DNA from: Bugula neritina
Lineage: Eukaryota; Bryozoa; Gymnolaemata; Cheilostomatida; Bugulidae
Assembly: GCA_964035545.1 (NCBI GenBank)
Contig: OZ037772.1
Span: 6,137,389-6,201,388, forward strand
Length of the DNA stretch: 64,000 nt
Direction: 5' to 3'
In this document: positions 11,709 through 22,762 of the stretch, piece after piece
Position numbering within the stretch: the first letter of the stretch is position 1
Layout: each line of letters starts with the position of its first letter
The notes under the pieces: generated by a model
What the model saw: only the letters and a program-made list of their open reading frames with translations
What the model was told of the DNA's origin: nothing
The model's database searches: none
Program-made: the position numbers and the translations under genes

Positions 11709-12700
11709 GTTTGAAATAACAACTTTATTTGTGGAAAACATTTGAACAACTATTTGCTCGTAGAATTGCTATTCGTAAACATTTATTATATTAAGTTTAA
11801 TTAATAATACCTTGCAATATCACAGTTCTTATACAAATCCCAGACAACCTTAATTGTCATTATTATAATTTATAAGTTAGCACTATAGTTGTATTATTGA
11901 TTCATGTAATTGCACTATAGCTTTTATTGTTTTATTTATTTCGTGTCTTATTACACTCAATGCAGTTGTAAATTGTGCGTGATTGTGACATTTATAGTTT
12001 CTGGAGTCAAACTATAATATCTTTGGCTCTTATTTAGTTAGATAAATCTTTAACATGATTCATAGTTAAAAAAATTATTGAAAAGAAATTACAACATTTT
12101 ATCAAAAATAAAAAAACCCGATATGACTTTAATTGTGTTTTTTTTTCAACCTCTCACTTTTGTACTTGGTAAAATGCTTTGTAAAAACATTCACTGAACA
12201 AACAAGGAAATATAATTAATAATTTCAATGACTTCTAATTTAGCAATTTTTGCACATGGAGAAAATATCATAGTTAACATATTATTAACTTCTGTCTGCA
12301 ACCAGCTGTGAGTGAAATGATCATACTCTTGTTTAGTTATTCTATTGATGTCTATTTAATTAGTGACTATAATTGGATTAGTTATTATCTGCAAGTTATT
12401 TTAATCAAGTACTAAAATTTGTCAAACAGGAAGTGACTATATTTTTTAAAAGCGGTATCTAAATTGAACAGCTACAATTTAAGAAAGGGGGTCTCCAAGT
12501 TAACATAATATTATCAAGATTAACATAAGTTTTGTAAATCTTACAACATAAACTGCACACTTGATGAATCTAATATTATTAATTATACAACTATTGTAGT
12601 CAACAGAGTTACTGATAATATTTACAACACTGCACATGCTCACATCTTACGCATAAATGTTTTATTAAGCCAGTTTTTAGACAATTGAAATGTTGTCACA
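11709..12700. other. Intergenic between pseudogene B and gene C
   Basis: About 11720-11870 repeats the 5' flank seen upstream of gene C (AACATTTGAACAACTATTTGC and following), so the duplication unit included upstream DNA. The rest is AT-rich with nothing recognised. Confidence 0.6.
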
Positions 12701-14952
12701 TTAGTTGTTAGTATCATTTTCAACTAACTTTAGCCCGTGAATTTCCAACTCATAAATATTGAGTATATTATTCACTTCCACAGCTGTTAGTCTCGCATAT
12801 CTACCATACATTCTAGTATGACATGTAACCAGATATATATCTGCAGGTGGTTGTCCAGGAAGGTAGTCACAGATCTCATCTTCTGGTGGATCATCAAAGT
12901 TGGTGTCAGTTTCACCAACGGTTACTCTCACATTAGCCAGTCTGTCGTTATCATCTAGATACCAAAAAAAGTTTGAATTGCATGTATAGGGTGTAATTAC
13001 ATTTTTGTTCCAATTTAGTTGAAAATAAATTTACAAGAAAACTATTGCTTTCATATATGTACTTGATATGTATACATGTTATTGGCTAAATACATTTTCA
13101 ATAGCTATGCAATAAGTTGACAGAACAAGATGGTCAATAAAAAACTCAAAGATTCATTGTGAAATACTGTTCTATTGTTTATTCAAAAGGCATACTATTA
13201 GCATTACAAGCATTTACATAGCAACACAACGCAGAAACTTTCACAAAAATAATATTTGGACACAAGTGGTCAAGACACCTTAATACGACAGCTACCCAAA
13301 TACATTAACTGACTTACTTTGAATGCTGCTTTCTGACCTGTCCCATATTTTGACACCGTCAACAAAGTGACTAGTGGCTAAGTTTATTTGCAGCCATGGA
13401 GACAGTTCTTTTTTAGTGGCAAATAAACTTCCTTCCTCTCCTAACCCAGCTTCCGAGGGAAGATAAATGCCATCAATAGCCTTCAACCCTGGCGATTTTG
13501 CGCTAAATAGGCTGCTTGATGTAGCAACTTTATCTAAAAGTTACCAGAATAACATGAATTAAACAAGACTTATACAAAACAAAAAGCTAGTACTTCTTAA
13601 AGTTCATATGATATGTCATGTAAAGTATTGTGGTATAATGTCACATATGTGATTAACCTAGTTTACTAGCTTTGTAGCATAAGTGTTAGAATTAGCAATT
13701 AGCTATCATCACCTTTAGCAAGATCAGTAGAGAATCCATAAACTACCAACTCATCAGAGACCACCTTCTTAACAGAACACAGTCTACTAGTCTGTTCTGT
13801 GTTGGTTATCACTTCTGGTTTATCAGACAGGAAACAGGTTGATGTATTCTTGTCATATGACACAGCAACACATGACTGGTTACAGGAGCAGAGGGACAGA
13901 CATAACTCATGACTAGAAGTGATTCTCTGTTGGTAATGTGTGAACACATCAGAAAATGTCTGATTCAGAAGTAATCTTTCATCTAAAATTGGAGAAGCTC
14001 TAAATACAGCAAACTGTCCTTTTAAGTTTATATATGTTTTAGGCAGACAGTCAGTTTTTTATTTGTAACAAATTTAGAATTGTTTCAAAGTGACTGTTTT
14101 TCAACAATATAAACAGAAAGTCAAAAATTACATATTGGATAAAGTAAGATAAAAAATGGATAGTTTGGCAGCAAATAATAGAGAGACCAGGTTTTTGGTG
14201 GTACAGTTGGATAAGCCCCATGCAAAACATTTAGAAACTAAGTGCAGTCAAGACTGTTTATCTAAAACATAAGATATATATTTTCAACTATATATTCTTA
14301 GATTTTGACAGTAACACGGGTAAATTGTAAATGATTGTTTGTAACAGAAGGTTGTAGTTTGAGTTTTGGTGTTTAAATCATTATAGTTATATATTTACTA
14401 ATCATTGAAGATAGCTTCATAAAGTAAACCATCTCCTCCAACTTTCCATCTTCCAGCTCTACTAAAGGCTCAATGAATAGTTTACAAGTTCTGTTTGCTG
14501 ATTCAAAGACACCAGATTGACACTGAGTTTGGAGGTTGTTGCACGAAGTCATGCAAGCTAGAGTAGAGCCAGCTAAAAATCAACTGCATAATTTTATTCA
14601 GTCAGGAATTTTGAGAACTAGTAATTTTGCATTTACTTTACATTTAAGTTTAATTAAAAAAATGATCAGGCTATCCAATATTTAGTTGATGCAAAGATAA
14701 ACAAAAATGATGCAAATTCAGATTTTAATATTTATTGTAATAACTCACAGCATGACAAATTATGCACATTAACAAATTTCAAGCAGCGGAATCAAATTGT
14801 TTACCATGTTTAGACTCCTGAGGCTGGGAATCTGAACTGTTGTATCCAGAGATCTGCTTTGTGCAATAATATTCTTCAGCAGGATTACTCGTCAAAGCAA
14901 AAAGTGATACACATTGTAACATCAACAACATGTACACTAAGAGTAGCTCCAT
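12701..14952 (-). CDS. Secreted PAN-PAN-fucolectin protein, gene C
   Basis: Complete minus-strand gene: exons 14952-14805 (ATG at 14952), 14572-14399, 13982-13713, 13533-13318 and 12954-12701, all phase 1 with GT-AG borders, 353 residues. The signal peptide is MELLLVYMLLMLQCVSLFA. The mature N-terminus has YYCTKQISGYNSSDSQ. PAN-like module 1 has CMTSCNNLQTQCQSGVF and module 2 has LCLSLCSCNQSCVAVSYD and CFLSDKPE. The fucolectin domain has LSPWLQINLATSHFVDGVKI, WDRSE, NDRLANVRVTVGETDTNFDD and CHTRMYGRYARL. Exon 3 is 270 nt against 252 in gene A; the extra six codons (ERLLLN region) lie at its 5' edge and are shared with D. The two arginines that correspond by position to the fucose-contacting arginines of eel fucolectin (in WDRS and DRLANV) are kept. 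Ligand and function are inferred only. Confidence 0.87.
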
Positions 14953-15345
14953 GTTTGAAATAACAACTCTACTTGTGGAAAACATTTGACCAACTATTTG
15001 CTCATAGAATTGCTATGCCACTCAGAAGCATTGATACATGAATATATTTTCATGATGATGTATTATATTACGTTCAATTGAATTCAATTATTAATTCCTT
15101 TCAATTGAAAAACATTTGAAAAACTATTTGTTTGCAGAATTTGTTTGGAGAGTTGCTAAGACACTCAGGGGCACAAAAGAACATGTCTAGTTATATATGC
15201 ATATATATTTGTAAATATTTATTATATTAGGTTCAGATATTATTACCTGCATTGTCACACTTGTTATACAAATCCAAGACAACTAAGTTTTTATTATTAT
15301 AATTTATAACTTGTATTCCTGGTTCACCTAATTGCACCAGCTACT
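14953..15345. repeat. Duplicated 5' flanking block of the lectin genes
   Basis: About 14983-15100 and 15103-15340 are two diverged tandem copies of the same upstream block (AACATTTGA.CAACTATTTG ... GTTGCTA...CACTCAG ...), which also flanks pseudogene B at 11735-11870. The block lies directly upstream of the gene C start. Confidence 0.65.
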
Positions 15346-15626
15346 TCGTTTGTATGTGTGGAGCGCTTCCGGGCACTCGGTGCAGTTGTAATGAGTGCAT
15401 AATTGCCTGATACATAGCAACTGGGGCCCTATGGTATTGTCGGCTCCTTTGTTTGTAATGGCTCTTTTGGTTATGATGCTTCATTGAAACTCTGTTTGAT
15501 ACACATGCAGTTCTGATTTATCTTACTTTTTATATAGAGGTATAAACCCATTCACAAGTATCCACTAAATCCTGCACAAATAGCTACAACTCATTGGTTT
15601 AAGTTAGTATATTGTAGCCAATAGTA

Positions 15627-15697
<71 letters not shown>

Positions 15698-16262
15698 CAG
15701 CCATATAGGAATATCCATTTCTGTAATGGCACAATGTGACGTAATGAAAACCCAGTGACAACAAATACGTCATAAGTTCATCAACTGCCAGCAAAAAGAG
15801 GCTATCGCTGATGTGTAAAGATAAAAGTCACTGTTTATAATTGTGTAGTACTCTGAGTTGCACGTGATTGGCTGAGTTGGGAAAGGAAAGCCACACCCAT
15901 TGAGAGGAGCAGACCAATGACAAACTATTGTTCAGATGCCGAGGCATCTATAATAATTATTTTCTAATACATTCAATATTATGTAACAAGTATAATAGTG
16001 AAGCGATTGGTATATGTAAATGAGAATTATCAGCTGGCCAGCTGTTAATGGTGAGATTATCATACTTCATTACTTATATATAACAGATTGCATGTGTGTC
16101 TAATTTTGAAATTTAATAAAACAGTAGACTAATGTATCCAGAAGTTGCAACAAAATTGCGTTATTGAAAGCTTGTTATTAATTGAATGAGACCTTGTTAT
16201 GAATATATTTTTAATGAAATGTTAATATGAAGGTTTATTATTGTAACCGATTTAATCCTTGT
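15346..16262. promoter_or_regulatory. Shared upstream region of divergent genes C and D
   Basis: Genes C (minus) and D (plus) start 1.68 kb apart, head to head. Besides a TA repeat, this segment has a cluster of transcription-factor-like words: GTGACGTAAT and ACGTCA near 15735-15770 (CRE-like), CACGTG at about 15860 followed by ATTGGCT, and CCAAT near 15915 (CCAAT boxes in both orientations). This is suggestive of regulation but unproven; it could also be an unrelated inserted element. Confidence 0.35.
15627..15694. repeat. (TA)n microsatellite
   Basis: Nearly pure TA, interrupted once. Confidence 0.95.
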
Positions 16263-16264
16263 GC

Positions 16265-16495
16265 ATGGGTAGTGGGATAAAACCCTTACCCAAGTTTATA
16301 GTCACCATTCCTGAGAGGAAACCATCAATGCAAGGGGATTTTGTTAAAGCGAGCTAAGGACTTATTGTCAGATTGGGAACATGAGCAATTATGGCTAGAT
16401 TCTCTTCCTAACATCACCAAAGGGCATTTTCGGGGCTTGAATACAAAACTTCCATTTACTAGGCAAACACTCTAGCCCCCTGCTCTCTGAATTAT
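16265..16495 (-). mobile_element. tRNA-derived SINE, 'GAGCAGCCGTGG' family, copy 3 (inverted)
   Basis: The plus strand shows the family tail first (AGTTTATAGTCACCATTCCTG), then GAGCTAAGGACTTATTG, AGCAATTATGGCTAGAT, ACATCACCAAAGGGC and a degraded tRNA head. The copy is therefore in minus orientation, just upstream of gene D. Confidence 0.75.
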
Positions 16496-16627
16496 TATAA
16501 AGATAACTCATGCATTTGTATATTTTAACGGTTTACTTTTTATAAAACTACGTGCAAAGGGTGACGTGGCCAATCAATATGCATAAAGCTGTTCATGTTT
16601 CATTTTGTAGAGCTGCGTTGTTACAAC

Positions 16628-19016
16628 ATGAAGGTTCTCTTAATATGCATATCTCTGATGGTTGAATTTCCACCAGTTGTGGCTTCAAAAAACGGAACTG
16701 AAGAATTTTATTGTACAAAACAGATCTCAGCGTACAACAGTTCAGAAACACAACTTCAACATTCAGGTTAGCTTGTGAGTTAGTAGAATGCAAGACACAG
16801 CTGAGTATAAAGATAGAATCCATGACTACATGTACACATATACAAACATATAATATATTACCAGCTTGTTCTAAAAATATAAAAGAGTTTAACAAATTAT
16901 TTACACCTAAAATAAGTCAGACAATGCACAGTTAGGTGAATAAAATATTAGCAACTAAAACCAGTTAATATACGCAGTTAGAGTATTGATTATTATTGTA
17001 ATATTTATTTGTATCTTTACAAATAACTTGAAAACATTAATAATTTATGTGCAGGGAGCTTTTTACTTAACTGGGCTGTAAACTAATACGTATAAACAGG
17101 TTCAGTTAAAGAATTGGGATGTTGGCAGACATGGTTTAGCTTTTGTTTTTATAGTTATTTGGTTTCAAGCATTGCGTGGCATTGATTTTATAGCAAATGT
17201 ATTTTATTGTGTTACAGTGCATAATAAAAGATAACTATAAGTGAACAGATATAAGAGATAAAAATTGCTTGGTTTAATTGTGTATAATGCATTCTAACGG
17301 TTCGCTAACAATAACGTTTACAATAAACTGTAACTTTTCAATCTTTAATCATAGAAAATAGCACTGACTTGTTTGATTTTGTGGCTCATATATAGCAATT
17401 ATTTATTACTCTGTTTAGTTTCAGCTCGCTCTACTCTAGAATGTATGACTCAATGCAGTGATTTCCACAGTCAGTGTCAGTCTGGTGTCTTCGAATCAAC
17501 AAACAGAACTTGTAAACTATTCAATGAACCTTTAGTAGAGCTGAAAGAAAAGAACTTTGAAGATTCAGTTTACTTTATGAAGTTATCTTTGATCACAAGT
17601 AACCATGCAGTTCTTATAACATTTCAGTTTAAAAGCACAAACAAATAATTTTATGACAGATGTCTCTATAATAATTCAAGATTCACAATTTGATTCCTAA
17701 GTGTTTATTGACAACTACATACGTATAAAAAATTTTACTGGTGAAATATAAGTCATGGCTGAATCAATAAAAAATAGGCTTTTTCAAACCAATTTTAGCT
17801 GACATATTGCCATTTTTATTGTAGAGAAAAGTGTTTTTCTAAATGAAACATTTTCTGATGTGCTAACAAACTACCAACATAGAATCACTTCTAATCATGA
17901 GTTCTGTCTGTCTCTTTGCTTCTGTAACCAGTCATGTGTTGCTGTGTCATATGACAAGAATACATCAACCTGTTTCCTGTCTGATAAACCAGAAGTGATA
18001 ATGAACACAAAGCAGACTAGTAGACTGTGTTCTGTTAAGAAGATATACTCTGAGGAATTGGTTGTATACGGCCCTTCTACCAATCTTGCGAAAGGTAAAG
18101 ATAGCCAAATTTTGCTAAAGCTTATAAAGAGGTCCAAATTTCAACACTAGGTTGAGCTATATTATATAAACTTCTTTAAAGATATATAAGTTCTAAGAAT
18201 AAACTCTTCATAAGATGTTAAATGAAAGAAGCTACTCACTTATAATATAAAAGTATACGCAATGTTTTACGTACACTTTAAAGAGTACCAAATCTCCAAA
18301 TAATATTATCATTCATGCTTGTCTGATAAATTTTAGATATGACTGCTATATCAAGCAGCATGTATAGACTACACCTTTCAGGGTTCAAAGCTATTGACGG
18401 AATTTATCTTCCCTCTGATTCAGGGTTGGAAGAAAATGAGAGTATATTCGCCAGTGATCAAGAACTGTCTCCATGGCTGCAAATAGACTTGGCTACCAAA
18501 CACTTTGTTGAAGGTGTCAAAATATGGGACAGATCAGAGCACAATAATCAAGGTTAATAAAATTGTTTGAGCAGCTGTTGCATAATGATGTTTTATATGT
18601 TGGGGTCAAGATATATTTATGGTAATTTAGGTGCATTTAATGGTAATCTATGCTATAATGCTATAATGTGGCAATTATTCAAATAGATAAAAGTACAGTC
18701 TTTCACAATAGTTCTTTGGGTTATTTGCTGGCAACTTGTTCAGTCAAACACGTTTATTGTAGCCGTCAACGACAGACTTGCCAATGTGAGAGTGACAGTT
18801 GGTGAAACTGACACTAACTTTGATGATCCATCAGAAGATGAGATCTGTGACTACCTTCCTGGACAACCACCTGCAAATATATTTCTGGTTACATGTCATA
18901 CTAGAATGTATGGTAGATATGTGAGACTAACAGCTGTTGAAATTGATAACTATCTGAATATCTATGAGTTGGAAATTCATGGACTGGAATCTTATAAATA
19001 CAATGATAACAGTTGA
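16628..19016 (+). CDS. Secreted PAN-PAN-fucolectin protein, gene D
   Basis: Complete plus-strand gene: exons 16628-16766, 17425-17598, 17825-18094, 18337-18552 and 18763-19016, phase 1 throughout, 350 residues. The signal exon (MKVLLICISLMVEFPPVVAS) is the least similar part. Exon 2 encodes ECMTQCSDFHSQCQSGVF, almost identical to gene A. Exon 3 encodes LCFCNQSCVAVSYD and TCFLSDKPEV, close to C. Exons 4-5 encode the fucolectin domain: IDGIYLPSDSGLEENES, LSPWLQIDLATKHFVEGVKI, WDRSEHNNQ, VNDRLANVRV, CHTRMYGRYVRLTAVE and LNIYELEIHGLE. Mixed similarity (exon 2 to A, exons 3-5 to C) hints at exchange between copies. The protein is predicted to be secreted and disulfide-bonded. The sugar target is not known. 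An acceptor-like TTTTGTAG lies shortly before the ATG, so a 5'UTR intron is possible. Confidence 0.87.
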
Positions 19017-20173
19017 TGTGATGCAGTTAAGGTTAAAGATGCCTATTTATTGTTATTCACTTAATGAAAAGTGATTGGATGAAGTACACAGATGTAGGCC
19101 ACAACTCAACCTTTTGCCTAATACCAACAGTTTATATTTCTCACAAAACTCTAACAATTATTTGGGCAATACAGTCTAAATTGCCTGGATCTTTAACAAA
19201 AGCAAACTTTTCTTTTTCAGTTCTTGAGCTGTGCTCTTTTATCAAACAAAAGTTACTGATAAAAAGCTATTGTAAAAGCTTTCCCAAAAAGCTTTCATCA
19301 CACAACATCACACACTTTTCTTAAAGCTACAAAAAAGCTCTTGCCACAGTAGCGCTACTATATATATATATTATACATGGTTCAGTACTCTAGTCTTTTA
19401 AATCTTTAACTCCAAAATAAAAAAAGTGTAATATTACTTAGAGAAAATATTGAAACTAATTTAAAAACTAACTTATCTGATAGCTTACAAATCATTGAGT
19501 TCAAATTATCAGTTATAAACAATTTACTTCTTTTGTTCTGAAGAAAAGCAGCACAATAACATATTATTATATTCTATTATTTTATTATATTATTATATTA
19601 TATTTTTACCTGATATTTGTGTGTTCATATTATAATATAGGATATTAATATAGATGAAATAACAATATTGCTTAGTATTTTTCTGTGATAAGAGTGATTC
19701 TTTATGCAGAAATGTTGCAAAGCTAGTTTGTCTTGTGACAAAAAATTAACTTTCAGCTTTTCTTTATTAGCTGACAGATTTGTTTTCTGCAGTTACCAGC
19801 TATACATTTATTTTACACAGAATACAGTAGTTTCTTTTGTCAAATATTGTTAAATATTCTATTATTAAATAATCTATAGGTCATGTTATAGGTTCAGTTC
19901 CAGATGCCTGTTTGGTGATGTCTTGGGTTGAAATTGTTGCTTGGCAAGAAACACAATCAATTCTTGACACTTTCTATTTTTATCCATCTGCTTTGATTAT
20001 TTTGATTTTGATTGTATATTATATGGATCAAATCATAATGATGTTTTGGTAAATCAATAAAAAGTGTAAAACTCTCTATAGTGAAGTGTTCTTGTAAGAG
20101 ATCAATAAATTCTTCTTAAAGCAACTTAATACGAATATTTATTATTATGCATCATTAAGTATACCATAGCTGA
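19017..20173. other. Intergenic DNA after gene D
   Basis: Contains AATAAA near 19416 and some AT-rich simple sequence (about 19360-19620). No gene recognised. Confidence 0.5.
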
Positions 20174-20395
20174 GGGAGCAGCCGTGGTTTATGGGTTAGA
20201 TCGTTTGAATAGTAAGTCAGGGGTTCGAGTCCCAACAAAGGCTACTGCTGATGTTAAGAAGAGCATCCATGGTCATAATTGTTTATGTGCCTCATCCTAA
20301 TTATAGTCCTTAGCCCGCTTTAACAAAAAGCCTTTCCATCAGGGGTTTTCTCACAGGGATAGCGACTTTATAAACTTATATGAGTTATTTAATAA
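20174..20395 (+). mobile_element. tRNA-derived SINE, 'GAGCAGCCGTGG' family, copy 4
   Basis: Best-preserved head in the window: GGGAGCAGCCGTGGTTTATG, then a perfect B-box GGTTCGAGTCC, GAGCATCCATGGTCATAATTG, CCTTTCCATCAGGGGTTTTC and CAGGGATAGCGACT...AAACTTATATGAG. Confidence 0.85.
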
Positions 20396-21094
20396 TTGCT
20401 ATAGCTGATAAACAGAAATATTGCAAAAATCAATAAAAAGAGCTGAGGCAAATGAAGGTATCAAACCAACTGACCTATTATAATCTAAGAAATATGACAA
20501 CAGATTAATCATAAAGAAGTTATATATTATCTCAGTGCCATAATATATTTTTATATCCCCTTATTAAATGACCCATATAAAACATTTTTCCCCCTTTATA
20601 AAAAAAGCTTTTTACTCTACAAGACTTAGTTAACTTATTTATGAAGTAGTAGGCATTAGCCACATATGAGGAATATTCAACTATATAAAATAGACCTCTG
20701 ATTGCTCAGTCCCAAATGAATATATATCTGCACTGACTGCATGCATGCTCTTAGCAACTGTTTATTTGTTACACCTACAGAATATTGATTATAATTTATA
20801 TCTTATATAGCAAGTTGTAGCCTGTGAGCACAGTGTTATGGAGAGTTCACTAGAACAAAGTTGGGCTGAGATGGTACTGCCTCACAAAGTCTATATTAAA
20901 AAGCTATAATGGGAGTTACCTGCCCGACCCAATGCATGGAAAAAGATAATAACAGTTATGGGAGAAAACTTTTTATTCATGATTCTACTATTGGCAACTA
21001 CTGTTAAAAATAATAAAGTATTTCATCATTTATGACATGCAAATATAAATGGAACATAAAACACATCGGAAGATATATATAAGAACATGTTTTT
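20396..21094. other. Intergenic DNA
   Basis: AT-rich sequence with only very short open frames. Nothing recognised. Confidence 0.45.
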
Positions 21095-21850
21095 CACAGG
21101 ATAGTTAAGGGCATCCTCACTAAGAATATCATAAATTTCTCTCAAAATGTAGTTCAGGTTCTTGAATAATATTGCTCTGCGGGTGGCATGCGTGTTGCCT
21201 ACTTGTAATTGTTTAGCCTAAGATTAAACTACAACCAATAAGCAGCAACCTTCGTTAGGGCTGCGTTATCTATCAACATTCCATTATTGGTGCTACATAA
21301 ACAAAGTACAAAGCAAGCTATTCATTATAGCCTGCCAGCTAGCTAGCCTGTAATTATTATGTAGGCGCCAATATCTTCTCATCCCTACGCGCTCAGTGAA
21401 GCGTGAAGTGCTGCGCGCTGCTAGTTTCTTATGAGAAAATATGGCATTTTCAGTGTATAAATCACCAATTTATGAGCAATCTAGCAGAGTTATTGAAAAA
21501 AGAAAAAAACTTACACTGGAGAAATATCTCAGGATTCCAGCAGTGCAATTTTTATTCAGATATCATGCTTTGCTGCTGAGATATTTTACTGGTACTGAAA
21601 AGTTAGCTTTTCAGGCAAAATTGGCCAAAATTCGGCAGTTTTTTGTCTATAACTTCGCAAAAAAAATGAAAATTGAAATTTCCAAAAAAATTACACTGGA
21701 GAAAAAGAAGATCTACAACATAGTTTTTAAATTTTGACTCTAGCACAATTAGGTGAGATTTTATTTTACTGGTACTGAATTCTTATATGATTACAATGCA
21801 AACCTCAGCAAGGCAGTTGCAGCTAAAAGGTTGCCCTTAACTATCCTGTG
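21095..21850. mobile_element. Non-autonomous DNA transposon, 756 bp, 19-bp terminal inverted repeats
   Basis: The ends are CACAGGATAGTTAAGGGCA and its exact reverse complement (21832-21850). The body contains GGGTGGCATGCGTGTTGCC, ATCTATCAACATTCCATTAT and CAAGCTATTCATT. A second copy lies at 56897-57412 and pieces at 50450-50610 and 52345-52420. The open frame at 21441-21737 (98 codons) is not conserved in the second copy, so I do not call it a gene. No transposase. Confidence 0.75.
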
Positions 21851-22762
21851 TTAATCATGACAGCATGAATGCACTATATATCATATTATACTTTTATATT
21901 TTGCAATTTTTTGTTCAGATCGTTCTGTCAGAATTTTTTTTTATACTAAATATGGCAACTGAAAAACTATAAATTAACTAGATATAGTTGTGTAAGAAAC
22001 GAGTACAATTATTTGTATCCTATTATACACGAGTATAGCTTTGTCTATTGATCTGTATACGATATATCAGATTTACTTGCATTTGGTAGGCGTGATAATA
22101 CTTACAAAAAAACCTAATAATTTACTCTCGGTCTGACATCTTCCAAAAGTTTTAATAAGTTGAGCAACAACTAACCCTTATAGGTCAGGAAATTGACCTT
22201 CCTATACAAAAGTCATTTTGTAGTTCTATGTGAACCTATAATATTCAGTGGACAAATCAAATAGAATAGCTATAATATAGAAACATGAAGAATTTTCTTA
22301 AAGCCATCCCTTGTTTCTATTATAAAAACCTAATGCGTATTACATTGCTAAAGATTATTTTTTTACAAAACAAGGAAATTTTCGCAGCTACTGTGGTATA
22401 TGTTATATGAGATTTAGTAAAAGCAATGATGCATGAAAATCTGTACCTAATTTGAATAGTAAATTTATTATCTGGCATGGTGCCAGTTATTTTATTATCT
22501 TTTGTCACGAGACATGCCGTATAAATGCTGCTTTGTCAGCCGTAACTTCACAACTTGTATTTGTGTATCACATATCATGATCATTCTTTGACTGACCCGC
22601 GACTGCATACTTTAGATTCTCAGGTTAGTATGACATCTTCTATCCTTTTGCTAACCGTTCGAAAACAGTGGAACTTGCAAATATTGACCTGTATATAGGC
22701 AATATAATACCTAATGCTAACTCAAATGTCAACTTCTCCCTTTACAGCTTCCCTACTTCAAT
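21851..22762. other. AT-rich intergenic DNA and TRIM gene 5' flank
   Basis: No coding sequence. An acceptor-like TTTACAG lies at about 22741-22747, shortly before the TRIM start codon, so a 5'UTR exon may exist upstream. Confidence 0.45.

Noticed and set aside
21441-21737. 98-codon frame as a gene
   Set aside because: It lies inside a TIR element, and the second copy of the element has only a short non-matching frame there.
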